A DNA stretch of 64,000 nt from Anodontia alba (lineage: Eukaryota > Mollusca > Bivalvia > Lucinida > Lucinidae): assembly GCA_964016985.1 (NCBI GenBank), contig OZ024821.1:11644620-11708619 (forward strand), read 5' to 3'. The notes under the pieces were generated by a model. That model was not told the origin of the DNA, did not search any database, and saw only the letters and a program-made list of their open reading frames with translations. The position numbers and the translations under genes were made by a program. Shown here in pieces: positions 26,480 through 40,500 of the stretch. Numbering within the stretch: position 1 is the first letter of the stretch; every line of letters begins with the position of its first letter.

Positions 26480-29400
26480 TTCTCTCTGAGAAAATATGTT
26501 TGCAGCTTTATGAAGACCTGTTTTGCACGCAGAAACATGAACATGATTGAATCTTAAAACGCCAAACACACGTACAGCAGCAGACGACATTTACAGTACA
26601 TGGAGGTCTTCTTATCATTTTTGTTCAGAGAAGATAAAGATTGACACTTCATATGAAACCTTTCCCAAGTAGACTACTCACATGAAATATGAAGCCTTAA
26701 TTTCTCTGCAAATAAGAGGTACGAGTAATAGAATGTCATCTGTTATTATTTTGATCGGCGCTTTAAGGGTGAAAAGTTTTGCAATAACTGTAAAAAGGGC
26801 AAACAGGTTGTCAATCGCGCAGTTAACATGCTGAGAATAAATTATGTAAATCAAGCGAGAAAACCGTCTATGTATAGCTATTAACAACATTGAAGTTCCC
26901 AAACTAATCTGTGAATTTCTGTAGTTTTGTTCTGCAAAAGACCATTAGCTTGTCGAGGTCATAACTTAACGGGACGTCAAATGTTACAAAATAAAAGTTT
27001 GTTTTAAATTTTACCGCGTTTTGGGCAAATTCACCACTGGACGAATTGATATTACTTTGGTTTTTATTTGCAGAAATTAGGCTTTGAAATTTTATGAAAA
27101 TTGTCTCCTTATATTTTCCAGAAAATAGGCTTGGACTTTTATGCAAATTGTCTCCTTAAGAGACAATTTGCATAAAAGTCCAAGCCTATTTTCTGGAAAA
27201 TATAAGGAGACAATTTGCATAAACTGTTAAAGCCTATTTTCTGGAAAATAAGAAAAAAAAAATATTTCAAAATTTAGTTTACTACAGTTTTTCCCAGCAT
27301 ACTAAGCGTAACGTTGAATTTTTGCTAAACAAAAAAACTGTTATACATACATTGATATGTTTTGGCTGACAAAGTATAAGTAGGTTATGCTATATCACTC
27401 TCTACAACCTACTTTATAACGGTGCTAAAAACATGTATTTTCGTCAGTAACATGTTTTTCGGAATCTCGTTAACCTAACCAGGGCTTTCAGAAATTCATA
27501 ATATTATCTTAGTGCACAAAATTCATTGACATTTGGACTGTCTATCTTTCGAAAAATTGGGATTCTGAAACGTAACGAATATTTAGACACTTGGACCATC
27601 CAAGTTTATATTCAATAAATCTAGTCATTTTAATGGTACTTGGTCGAAGTACCAACAATCTCTACCCAGTAAGCATTCTTTATAAATCTATAGCGGGCCG
27701 TTATCGGCCCGTCAGCTTTCCAGACGGGCCGATAACGGCCCGCTATATATTTATAAAGAGTACTTGCTGGGTATATGTGTATGGATATGTATTTTTTTTG
27801 TGTGTGTGGGGGGAGGGTGGGGGGTGGGGGTCAAAGACTACCAGAAAAGACACGTTTGATGCATTGCATTATGCACTCCATGCTTTTGGCATAAATCCAA
27901 ACAAAAGCTATGTGCATGTCACCATATTGATGATGTAGGCTGTTGCGTTTGTATATACAGCAACGAAACCCACATTTTGGTATACAATAGCACTGTATTT
28001 AATATCATATGTAAGGCCGCGACATGAGAAAATGTATGTTCGGGATAAATGTAAACAGCGAAGATCAATCAGGAACTTTGCTATACTTCGTTAAGTTCTA
28101 TAGTACCCAGTATTGTGGATAGTGAAGGTCCTGATCTGACTGTGCAGATGCATCGGATGATCTGGATCTTCGCTGTCCGTATACACGCTGTCGCTTGGCG
28201 CAGCCCATGTAACAAAACAGAAACAGAAACACGCCAACAAGAAGTGGTTCACATTTAGTCCGCATCATTCACTGAACTCCTCCAGGCTCTCTTATTGTTT
28301 GTGTTGAAGTTTTACGGCCCAGTCAACCCAATGGGGTCATGTCGAGTGCGGTCAGTTTACCTAACCACACGTTTACTTGGCAGGCTTAGTCCTCTAAGCG
28401 GTTAACCAGTATTGTGCACAATCTTTCGCCAGAAACTGACAACTGCCCTTCTTGAATCATCGGAAGGGAGAGAATGACAGTAGAAAATTGTTGGTTAAAA
28501 CTATATTTATTGAATTCTGATTTGATTCACATGAATATCACATATTATCATAAGGTACAGGATTTGATAAAAAGCTTAAAGCTTATATAAATCATCTCCT
28601 GAACAATGCTAAGTAGTACATATGACATACATGAATGATAGATGGAAAATGTTACAAACACAAATTACCAACAGTAGAAGTATTTGTAGACATATTATAG
28701 AAAATAATAATAATAATAATAATAGTAATAATAATAATAATAATAATAAAAATAATAATAATAACTGACGGACAGTTGCACAATACGATGAAAATGAAGA
28801 TGATGATGATGGTGATAATGGCCCATCTTATATATACAAAAAAAAAAAAAAAATTAAATGCCCGTCGTTGATCGGCTCCGCAAGTTTTGTTGTTGTTTTT
28901 TTCCTCTTCTCCTTCTTCTTATTCTTCTTCTTCATCCAGATTTTTAGTGTCAAATAATTCTTGGTGCCTCAAATAAGTTTAAGTGAACCTTCTAGATCGA
29001 ATTATGAATTCCTGCACTTGACAGAACAGAGTTTCATTGTCTGTTACAGTTGCATTCGGTATGCCACAGAGGAGCTGGTTAGTATTAAGGTCTTTGAGAT
29101 TGTTTGGAAGATAGCGTGTTCTTATGTCTGCGTAATTGGGACATTCGAAACAGAAGTGGTATACACTTTCGAAGCCGCCACAAGAACATGATGGACTAGG
29201 AACAATATTTTTTCTGTAGAGATGGGCATTAAGAGAACTGCACTCCATTCGAAGTCTAGCATGCATAATCTGACCAATGCGAGAGCCGCAGTTGAAGTAT
29301 TTGGGGGGTTTGAGTAAGTCCCTATTTAGTCCCTAAATATGCTGAAACTGAACTCCAAAAAGCAAACATGCTAAACGATTACTTCTCCTCTCAAGCCGTA

Positions 29401-32400
29401 GTTAATGATGCCAACAAAACATTGTCACCACCTAAACCCATTTTACACGACCGCCTTGAAATCCTCGAAATAACCCCTGAATCTGTCAAAGACGTATTTG
29501 ATGGCCTTGATGTAGACAAAGCCTGTGGCCCGGATCTTATGAATCCACGGCTTCTTAAAGAAGGCTCCTCCGTCCTTGCCCAACCCTACTCCATCGTATA
29601 TACCTCCTCTCTCCGTCTCGGGCATTTTCCAACTCCATGGAAAGACGGAAATGTAGCAGCCATATATAAGAGAGATGACCGATCAGTACCTAAAAATTAT
29701 AGACCAATAACTCTTCTCTGCCAGCCAGGCAAAAGCATGGAAAGATGTGTACACAAAGAGCTTTATAATTTCATAAATGAACATAACCTACTGACACCAT
29801 TTCAGTCTGGCTTTATACCAGGAGACTCCACGACCTTCCAGCTACTACATACTTACCATAAGTTTTGCGAGGCTGTTGACAATGGTAAAGAGGTTCGTGT
29901 AGTCTTCTGTGATATAAGCAAGGCGTTCGACAAAGTTTGGCACTGGGGTCTAATTCACAAACTAAGGGACATCGGATGCTCTGAAGCCCTACTAAACTGG
30001 TTTCCAGCTATTTGTTCAACAGAAGACAACGAGTAGTTTTCAACGGGCAGACATCAGAGTGGACATGTTAAAGCCGGTGTACCCCAGGGCTCTATTTTGG
30101 GGCCTCTGCAATTTTTTATTTACATCAACGACATAGTTCATGAGCTCCGTGCATCTGTAAGACTGTTCGCAGATGATACAACATTATATATAATAGTTGA
30201 AAACCCCAACACTGCAGGCGCCATTCTCAATGGCGATTTGAACTGCATTGATATATGGGGAGCTGACTGGCTGGTCGATTTCAACGCTGCTAAAACTTCA
30301 TCTATGATCTTGTCTTTGAAACGAAATCCACCACCCCATCCGCCCCTCTATATGAATGGAAAACTTATAGCAAACACAATATCACACAAGCATTTAGGAT
30401 TAACATTTAATACCACCTGTAGCTGGACTGAGCATATAAGCAACATAACAGCAGCTGCATGGACCAGACTAAATTTATTAAGGTCTCTTAAATTTAAAGT
30501 CAACAGGCTAGCACTCGAAAAGATGTACATATCCTTCGTTAGACCTCTTCTTGAATACTGCGATGCTGTCTGGGACAATGCCTCTACTGAAAGTAAAAAG
30601 CAGTTGGAAGCTGTTCATAACGAGGCAGCGAGGATTATCACAGGAGCAACTAAACTTTGTAGCATAAGCAATCTTCTTTCTGATCTCGGATGGGAATCTC
30701 TCCAAGCAAGGCGTACCAAACACAAGCTAATAATCTTCTACAAAATTATCAATGGTCTTACACCCGAATATTAACAATCCCTGATACCACCAATGGTTCA
30801 AAACACTACCTCATACAATCTGAGAAACTCCAGCGATCTCCGTAACATTCAGGCCCGCACGAAAATCTTCTACAACTCATTCCTTCCTTCAACAATTAGA
30901 GCATGGAACGAACTTCCAGAAGAAACCAAGACCGTTCCATCTGTTGCATCTTTCAAATATCGTCTAAATAGAAAATTTTTCATAATCAATCTCCACGAAA
31001 GAATGTTGCCGACCTCGGCGGGGGTTGAACCCGCGACCTCCTGGTCTCCAGTCGGACGGCGCATCCAACTGAGCCACCGAGGCCGGCTAACTGTCGGGTC
31101 AAGTAAAGAAGTGCCTTCGAGCATGCGCAAAAATGTGCGGATTCACATCATCCTAAACATGCGCAATGTCTCATCCGGGCCATTGCTGTCCATTGAAAAA
31201 TTCTGTAGTATCCAATGATTTTGTTTGCGGGAAGCAAAGGCCCTGATCAGACTGCGCGGATGCGCAGTCTGATCTGGGCCTTCGCTTTCCGCATATGCCC
31301 GAAGACACGTTTTTGTATGGCGCGGCCCAAATGTGGTAAGATAGTGAAATTTTTTATTTCGTTTTGCTCAAGTATGCCATCATTGATTTTTACAGCCTAC
31401 AAGAATTTCAAAATCAATGCCTGGCTTCGGGGTGGATTATTTGAGCTCATACAATATTCGTAAGTAAAATAATAATTAGTATTAATATATCGTGTCAAAG
31501 ATAAAGGGAGTTTATAGGGCCTATACTAATAGCGAAGGTGCACATCAGTTCCCTGCGGGCGCATGACGTTTATACAACCTCTGATACATGTACGTATAGT
31601 CTGTGTTTTAGTTAATAGTTCTGTCCACTCCTTAATGACCAGGATATATTTTAGCTTGACCTGTTTTATTAATCAAGCGGCCTACCATTTAAGCCGTAAA
31701 GGTTAAACTTTAGAAGTTATATACAATAGACGTGAGATGTTTGTAGAATAAAATCTATAAATGTTGCTCTTGGAAACACCGATCACATAAAAACGAACGA
31801 CGACCGGTGTTTCCGTTTCGTTGAGATTACTGGGCACCTAAACTAAAAACATGACAAAATACGAAAACAAAAGAGAAAGCAAGACAGACAGCCGTTAAAC
31901 AGGCGAACACAGTGCTAGAATTCAAATAGAGCTAGCATACAGAGAAGGGCCGCAAAGCCCACAAAGACTGAAAAAAACAAGAGTCACTTGCCTTAGAACG
32001 GTCAGTAGTGAAAACTACGAATCTTATCATTTTCTCCTAGGCTGCCCATTGAAAAATTCTACAGTATCCAATGAATTTGTTTGCGGAAGGCGACGGCCCA
32101 AGTTAGCCTGCGCATTAGCTGGGCCTTCGCTGCCCGGATATGACGGAAGACACGTTTATTACATTCATTTCAGTTTTCCTTAGTGTTTTGTTTATTTTTG
32201 TATATGCTGGACAATAATAATTAAAATAATTAGTACTTAATGTACTATTTAATGTGTTGCAGGTGTGCAGAAAGCCGAAGGGGTCTGCAGCTTGCAAGGT
32301 GAGTTGATGGTCAGAACAATAAAGCAACAGTCTGTTTTAATCAACGTCATGGAACTGCTCCGTTCAGAACATTTTGCATAAATGCATAGCCTGGTCGTGG

Positions 32401-33114
32401 CAAGTGAAACTTTACTCAGACAATATTGATATTTCTGAATTAAGGGAAATTAGTACACTTTTAAAGGAGACAATTCCGATAAGGAGTCTACTCAAAAGGA
32501 AAGAATTTGTTCCTCAATAGAGTAGACTCATTTGAGCTGGGCCTTGGTATTTCGTACTGGAGTAGACCCCTTTTCAGCTGGGTCTTGGTCTTTCCTAATA
32601 GACTATAGACCCTTAATAGAAGGATCTGGTGTGCAGGAAAGCGAACAGGAAGTCACAAATTGCCACCTTTGCAAAATAAAAACAAAAACAAAAAAAAGAC
32701 AATCTATCAAATGTATCCAGTCCCGTAGAAAAACTTATTGTAAATACTCTGATCGCACTGTGAATATTTGGTAAATCTATTGCAATATTTTACAAGGAAG
32801 ACGACCTTTTGTTGGTTTTCCGGTACACCAAGCTCCCTCTGAAAAGCATTCTACTCTAAAAGGACACCAATGGAAAGACTTCTTTTCAGTCCAGAGTAAA
32901 CCCTTTATCATTAAAAGAACTTAGGTGTGTTGCACCGCCATCAGGATAAGGAAACTGCTAATATCATGATGTTGATGTGCATGGGGCGTGATACCACAGT
33001 GAGTCGGCCCTATAAAATAGACTACGTTCCCATAGTGCTAGGTTTTTGCGCATGTGTTTTGCGAGACCATAATTCAATAGCGTTACTACTACTACAACTA
33101 CTACTACTAATGAA

Positions 33115-33153
<39 letters not shown>

Positions 33154-36100
33154 TTATTATTATTATTATTACAGTCGACTCTCGTTATCTCGACCTCGCT
33201 AATCTCGAATAACTGCTTATCTCGAAGTGAAAATCTAGTCCCAGTTTAAAACATGAAAATCCAGCTACAGGTAACAAAAAGATTGTGGAAAAAAAGAAGA
33301 AATTGCTCCTGCTCCTGAGGAGCAATTTCTCCTCTTTTCCACAATATTTTCAATATATCTCTAACTTCAGGAGTCAGTTTACATATTCATTTGTGAAATG
33401 TGGTTGTTCCAATTTTTTTCCCTTAATTCTTAAAATCTGATATGTCGAGGTACGGATATCTCGAAGTATTTCAGAGAGTCCCTTGGACTTCGAGATAACG
33501 AGAGTCGACTGTATTTTGAATGGTGCACCTGGATAAAAACAGACAATGAAAACAGCGATAAATGAAACCAGCCTGCGAGGAAGCCACGCAATCTAATTTG
33601 GACTGTAAAGGGGACATGTTAACCCTTAAAGCGCAAAGCAAAATTTGTACCAGACGACGTTCTAAAATATTCGTTTTTTTTTTTTGTTTTTTTTTATTTT
33701 TCAGAGAAAACAAGTTTTGATATTTTATGTGAATCGTCTGCTTGGCAGACGATTTACATGAAATGTCAAGACTTGTTTTCTTCTGAAAAAAAAGAAAAAA
33801 TCAAAATTGTCGTCTGCTTTAGTTGTAATTGGCGCTTTAAGGGTTAAGGGAGTTACTTATGATATTTTTTGAATAATTTTCTCTTTTTCTCTATATGTTT
33901 TGTGCTCTCATTAGAAGCGCCTCGGCAAGGCGCTTCTAATGAGTACATATAACATATGCTTTTTATGGAGGAATAAAAAATGTATCTCAGAATTATCATG
34001 AAATACTCCTCCGTACCAGGTACTGTCACTATTGCTATCGTTAGTTATGTATTAATATGTCAGATGACAATAATTATCTGTTTTATCATATTTGTAACAG
34101 AGGCAGCAAGCAACATCAATTTGTGACGAAGAGTATTATAATTGGTAGATCAAGAGGAAATTATGAAGACAGCACATACCCGGATGCACCAGAAGAGTGA
34201 GTGGTCAATTATTAACCTTTATTTATAATGAGAATGCCTTTATTCATAATGAGAATGCTGATAACAGCAACTGTTTGAGAGACTGGGATTGATAAACCTA
34301 ACATTTAAAGTTTTATTTAAATTCAGCGGACGACTTCTAGAATTGTTTTTAATTCTCCCAGAAAACAGGTTTCTCATGCAAACGGTCTCCAATGGAGACA
34401 ATTTGCATGAAATGTACAATTGTGTTTTCTGGAAAAAAATGTAATTTCTTTGTCGTCTGCTGAATTAGCCAGAGTGGTAAAGGTTAGTAAACCATTACTT
34501 ACTTACTTACTTACTCAGTGTTATCTATATATTGAATTATCGCCTGGTTTGTTACCTTTTCAGAGTTAAGCATTACCTTGGAGTGGTGTTCTATGACGGT
34601 CCTATATATATTGAGAAGACATGGTTCAACGGTTTTCAAAGCGTGCAAGACCAATATGCCGCCGGTGCTCTGGGTTTTAACCCCAAGAACAAATTCACCA
34701 GCTCTATAGCTAGTAATGTGACTGACCTTAGATTCGGCTTTGTGGATAAGGTAAGTTGCAGCAGTGATTTTGTCCATTATTGTTGTTGTTGTTTGTTTGT
34801 TTGTTGTTGTTTTTTTGTTTGTTTTTTGTTGTTGTTTTTTTTTGTTTTTGTTTTTTGTTTTGTATCTGCTTACAATTATTATAGGAAGATCCCCGTATTC
34901 TAATCAAGGTCTTTGCTTACTGTCAGTATTTTCTATAGTGTTATTTCATCTTGTATGGTTATCAGTGAACAGCAAATGCCCTGACGATACAGAACAAAAA
35001 TGAAAGTGATGCGTCAGCACATCGTCACTGCCTTATTTCCATGAGCTCAGAATTGATGTGCAGTTAAGAAAATGAATATGCCAATTGTAAACTACTAAGA
35101 CACAAATTTGCATGCGCAAATTGATGCTCGTTTGTATAATTATAATCTACTGCAGATTATATCAACGATCATAGAATGCCGTGAGCAGATTGTGCGCATG
35201 CGCATGTTGTTTAGGGCATTTGCTGATCGCATATCTCGTGACGATTATTCTCGCACGTATTTAATCAAATTGAATAATAATCACCGCAGTCTGATCATTG
35301 CTGCTGGCACGTGGCATAATGCCCCGTTTCGCATGATGCTCACCATAATGTCAGCCTCTCCAGATAGCAAACAATCTTTTGACACATGCGCCTAGCGTGG
35401 ACACAGGACAACCTGCACATCTGCGAAGTCTGATCAGGCCTATGTAGTTAAATGCGCTAACAGATTCTACTTGTGAGCGAATAATATAGACCTTGATCAG
35501 ACAGCACTCATACACAGGCTGATCTAGGTTCACGCTGGTCGCATATGTCATAAGGTCGTTTTTGTTCTAAAGAGGCTCATCAACATTGTTTTAGGTTGAC
35601 GGTACTGGCGGTAATCGTGTCTTTGATGGTACCGACGCCGACGAGCTCCTGGGTTTTGGTAACTTTGACGGTGATGAGTCAGCAACATTCAGAGATGGCG
35701 ATGGATCAGTCACTGGTTGTCCAGGTAATCATTGCTTAACACGATGGATCAGTCACTGGTTGTCCAGGTAATCAATGATTAAACTTTTAGCACGATGGAT
35801 CAGTCACTGGTTGTCCAAGTAATCATTGATTAAACTCTTAGCATGATAGATCAGTCACTGGTTGTCCAGGTAATCAATGATTAAACTCTTAGCACGATAG
35901 ATCAGTCACTGGTTGTCCAGGTAATCATTGATTAAACTCTTAGCACGATAGATCAGTCACTGGTTGTCCAGGTAATCAATGATTAAACTCTTAGCACGAT
36001 GGATCAGTCACTGGTTGTCCAGGTAATCATTGATTAAACTCTTAGCATGATAGATCAGTCACTGGTTGTCCAGGTAATCATTGATTAAACTCTTAGCACG

Positions 36101-37511
36101 ATAGATCAGTCACTGGTTGTCCAGGTAATCATTGATTAAACTCTTAGCACGATAGATCAGTCACTGGTTGTCCAGGTAATCATTGATTAAACTCTTAGCA
36201 CGATGGATCAGTCACTGGTTGTCCCTGTAATCAATGATTAAACTCTTAGCACGATGGATCAGTCACTGGTTGTCCAGGTAATCATTGATTAAACTCTTAG
36301 CATGATGGATCAGTCACTAGTTGTCCAGGTAATCAATGATTAAACTCTTAGCACGATGGTTCAGTCACTGGTTGTCCAGGTAATCATTGATTAAACTCTT
36401 AGCATGATGGATCAGTCACTGGTTGTCCAGGTAATCATTGATTAAACTCTTAGCACGATGGATCAGTCACTGGTTGTCCCTGTAATCAATGATTAAACTC
36501 TTAGCACGATGGATCAGTCACTGGTTGTCCAGGTAATCATTGATTAAACTCTTAGCATGATGGATCAGTCACTGGTTTTCCAGGTAATCATTGATTAAAC
36601 TCTTAGCATGATGGTTAATAACAGAATTTGATATTTCATGTGAATTGTACCCTAAGGAGCCTTAGGAGCCAATTTGCAATCATCGCGAAAACATGCCTAT
36701 ATAATTTTGAACACCTTAAACCCCACTTTTATATAGTAAAACTGGGGTTGACAGGGGTATACATTATTTTTTCTTATTCCTGCTCAAAAACATAGATTTT
36801 TGGTACTCGTTAGAACCGCCTCGTCGAGGCGGTTCTAACGAGTACCCACAATCTATTGTTTGAGCAGAAATATGAAAAATATCAGAATTTTTAATCTGAA
36901 AATTTTCATCTTTTGGTTGTAAAATTTTCAGTATATATTTGAATAAGCGTGTTTTCGTAATGAAATATCAAATCTATTTTTTTTTTCTGCGAAAAATATC
37001 GTCAATTTGTCCTCTGCTGAATTTTCTTAGTGAGGGATAAAAATTAAGTGTACCCTTTCATCCCTGCAGACCAATACAGATACCTTAACAAACAGTGCAG
37101 ATCCAGATGAGTCAGCTCGTTACGAGCCGCCTCATCAGGATCTACATTGTTTGCCATTTTGTTGTTGGATTTTGACTGAAACCTTTATTTGCGTCCAAAT
37201 TCAGAGTCCAAATTCAGAGATGGAACGGTCCATTTAAAAAATTCAGGGATGAAAGCAACATTATAAAACTATGACAATAAAACCACAGTTGCACCTTACA
37301 TCTACACGGGAAAAACATAGTATAAACCACTGAAAAGATCCATCACCTTTATTCCCTCAAATTCAAAGTTGAGATGCCTTATTGTTTTGGGCTTGTCCGC
37401 CCATTCATCGTCCTATCTCCTCGTCTCCTATCTTTGGAACGATGTGTGCTAGGATTTTGAAACTTCATATATGTATTACTTATGGTGAATTAGCCGGTCC
37501 GTACATGTATT

Positions 37512-37543
<32 letters not shown>

Positions 37544-40500
37544 CTGTCAGATTCTTCATGGTTGAGTTAGGCCTTTTTTCAGACTGGCATTTTAGCAAGT
37601 GACTAATGTAAGAAAAGTATGTAAAGAATCATTTAAGTTCGGCTCATTAGATTTGCAAGCAGTTTTGTTTAATTTTGGTGAACTGTTATAAGTATTTGAT
37701 CAAATTATGCTCCTTTTTTTAGATCACAGCATGATATCATGCAAAAGTTGCAATTGGGGGCATAGTTCTTCATAAATACCATTATCATCACGAAAACATG
37801 CCTATATAATTTTGACCCCTAAAACCCCATTTATATATAGTAAAACTGGGGTTTACAGGTTTATACATTTTTCTTATTTCTGCTCAAATACATAGATTGT
37901 GGATACTCGTTAGAACCGCCTCATCGAGTACCCGGCGGTTCTAACGAGTACCCACAATCTTTGTTTTGAGCAGAAATATGAAAAATATCAAACCTTTTTA
38001 TCTGAAAATTTTCATTTTTTTGTGGTAAAATTTTCAGTATATTTGAATAGGCGTGTTTTCGTATTGTCATGGAAATGCCACAATCACAAACCACAGCCCT
38101 CCTGAGGCTCCAAAAGAAGGAGAGACGAGGAAAAAATTATAATTAATTTATACCTGAGTAACTAAATAAGCCTAGCTTTTGTTCTGATACTAATATTTAT
38201 TTACATGTCACATTGTGAATGCTGCAACAATATTTTGCTGAATAAAATATGTGTAAATCAACCGGTCCAAAGAGTTAATGCATTAATTCACTGTGCTTTT
38301 ACCACATCAGTAACTGGTGGATTGTTATATGTTTCTACGTGAACTAATCCATTTATTTAATGGGGCGTTCTACAAGTCTGTGGCGTTCCTAATATTTTAA
38401 TCGCACGATGACTTCCCTAGTATTTTAATCGTATTGCAGACCCTGATTAAATACGTAGTAGGATATGGGTTTACATTATTTATCAAATAGCTTTTCGCTG
38501 GATGATGGGTATATTTTGGTTAAAACAGTCATTTTTGTATTCTACTCATGCAATTAGTAATAGAAATTAAAATGTAGTTAGTAGATGAAAAGATGATAGA
38601 AAAATAAGCTATGCACAACCATTTCCCACAAGATTATATGTGCACCAAACGAAAAATCATATCACCCTGTGCCACGGCGCAGCCTGATCAAAGTCTTTTC
38701 TGTCCGCCTATTGAAGCTTTGGATCGCTTGCTAACCCCAGAGGGCCCTGCGAAGATTCTGATCAGACTGCGCGAATGCGCAGTCTGATCAGAGTCTTCGC
38801 TGGGTGCTTCGCTAGGTGCAAATGCAATGATGTAGAAAATGCTGTGTCCTGGCTCAAGTAGAATGTACGCAAGTCAGTAGTAGTTCTAAAAATTGTATGA
38901 TTCCAGGATTGGCTTGGTCTCGTCCACTCCAAGTTGTGAAGCCAGAAAAATACATTCTCACTGACCAGTGTCAAAAACGCGACAATTGGCAAATGGTTAT
39001 CTGTAACGACAACTATGGAAAGGTGAGTAGGGTAGACACTGATGCCATAAAACAGTATGCATGGTTAGCGGTTGAGCCAGTCACGGCTGACCACTCTTGC
39101 CTCTTCAACTGCATGGGATTCGAGATCAGACTCTAAGATGGCCTCGACTTAAAAGCTGTTAAATTAGATGGTCTGGGCTGAAACATTTATGTCTGTTTCC
39201 GGTATTCAACTGGTGTTGTTTGATCTAGTGTTCCAGTGGTTATGTTTGACACCAGAGGGATCTCCAAGGGTCTGTCTCAACACGTTGTTGCTGTTGAGTC
39301 ATCATCTCTTCATCTTTGCTTCAGTATATGATTTATCTGTGATTAATTAATTACCGTTAATGATTCATGGACGAGTTGTAGACCTCCACGCGTTCTGAAC
39401 AAATATATGTTTTTTACCACAATGGATCCCGTAAAGCTAGCTTAAGCCCCCTACCCCCACCCCACCCTGCCTCCCCTAGTAAATTATTACTAACCGTTTC
39501 AAGGCGGTTCTTTGTTGTACTTTCTGTCCTGTAGTGTTTGACTCACAAATGTTTTTATAGCCCCGCTTTGAAAAAGTGGGGCTCTACTGGATTTGCCATG
39601 TCCTTCCATCATTCAGTGATTCCGTGATTCCGTGACTGCAAAATTAAAATACATTTTGCTTAATAACTATTATGTTTGTGGTCATACATCAATGAAACTT
39701 ATACTACACTTGGTCTCTAAGGTAAGTAAAGTGTATTCGCAGAATAGTGGCCAAGGGCCCATAACTCTTGGAGTTATGTCCCTTAGTAGGTTTTCAAAAT
39801 TTAAAATGCATTTTGCTTTATAACTTTTATGTTTGTGGTCCTACTTCAATGAACCTTATACCACACTTGGTCTCTAAGGTAAGGAAGGTGTAATAGCAGA
39901 TTGGTGGCCAAGCGCCTATAACTTTTGGAGTTATGTCCCTTGATAGGTTTCAAAAAATTAAAATGCATTTTGCTCAGTTACGTTTATGTTTGTGGTCCTA
40001 CTTTGATGACCACACTTTGTTTCTAAGGTAAGGAAGGTGTCATGACAGAATAGTGTACAAGGACCCATAACTCTTGGAGGCATGTCCCTTGGTAGTTTTG
40101 CGGTTTTCGTGACAGATTCATCCCATCTTTCTCTCCAATTTTTAAACATCAAAATGTTTCAACACACTTGTGCCTTTCTCCTCTAATAGCGCTGTAGCGG
40201 GGTTATAGTCAGATCCTCTGACAGATCTAGTTTTCTTTTAACGATTATTGTAAGGTAAGCTCAGCTTGCCATCTGTTCTTTGTGTGGTTGCTTAATTGTA
40301 GGATGTTGTGATTTTGACATCGATCTGATAGTATCAGTTTCAGACTTCACCTATTTACTTTGGTAGATTTTCTGTCATTTTTACAAGGTGACTTCTTGTG
40401 TGACTTCCTGTTTCATTACGAAAACACACCTATTCAAATATATAAAAAATTTCACCTCCAAAAACTGAAATTTTTCAGATAAAAAACTCTGATATTTTTT

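Larger units (their letters stand above)
28490..30968 (-). mobile_element. non-LTR retrotransposon (CR1/Jockey-like LINE), 5'-truncated with 5' inversion
   Basis: Lies between the halves of one SINE with the 9-bp duplication tagaaaatt (28481-28489 and 30969-30977). The left part (28490 to about 29328) is in sense on the minus strand and holds the protein C-terminus plus 3' UTR; the right part (about 29335-30968) is inverted. Reverse-transcriptase body and C-terminus continue each other (FKYRLN, then RDLLKPPKYFNCGSRIG) with shared ctaaata at the break, as twin priming predicts. No endonuclease region remains. Confidence 0.82.

Noticed and set aside
26270..26590. Arg/Glu-rich or Ser/Leu/Cys-rich open frames
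   Set aside because: Translation of the TCTG/TC microsatellite; no other coding signal.
29443..29625. Minus-strand frame opposite the LINE
   Set aside because: Shadow of the reverse-transcriptase coding strand.
35700..36609. CRISPR-like regular array
   Set aside because: No spacers: the whole 51-bp unit repeats without unique segments, and it derives from exon 18 in an animal gene.
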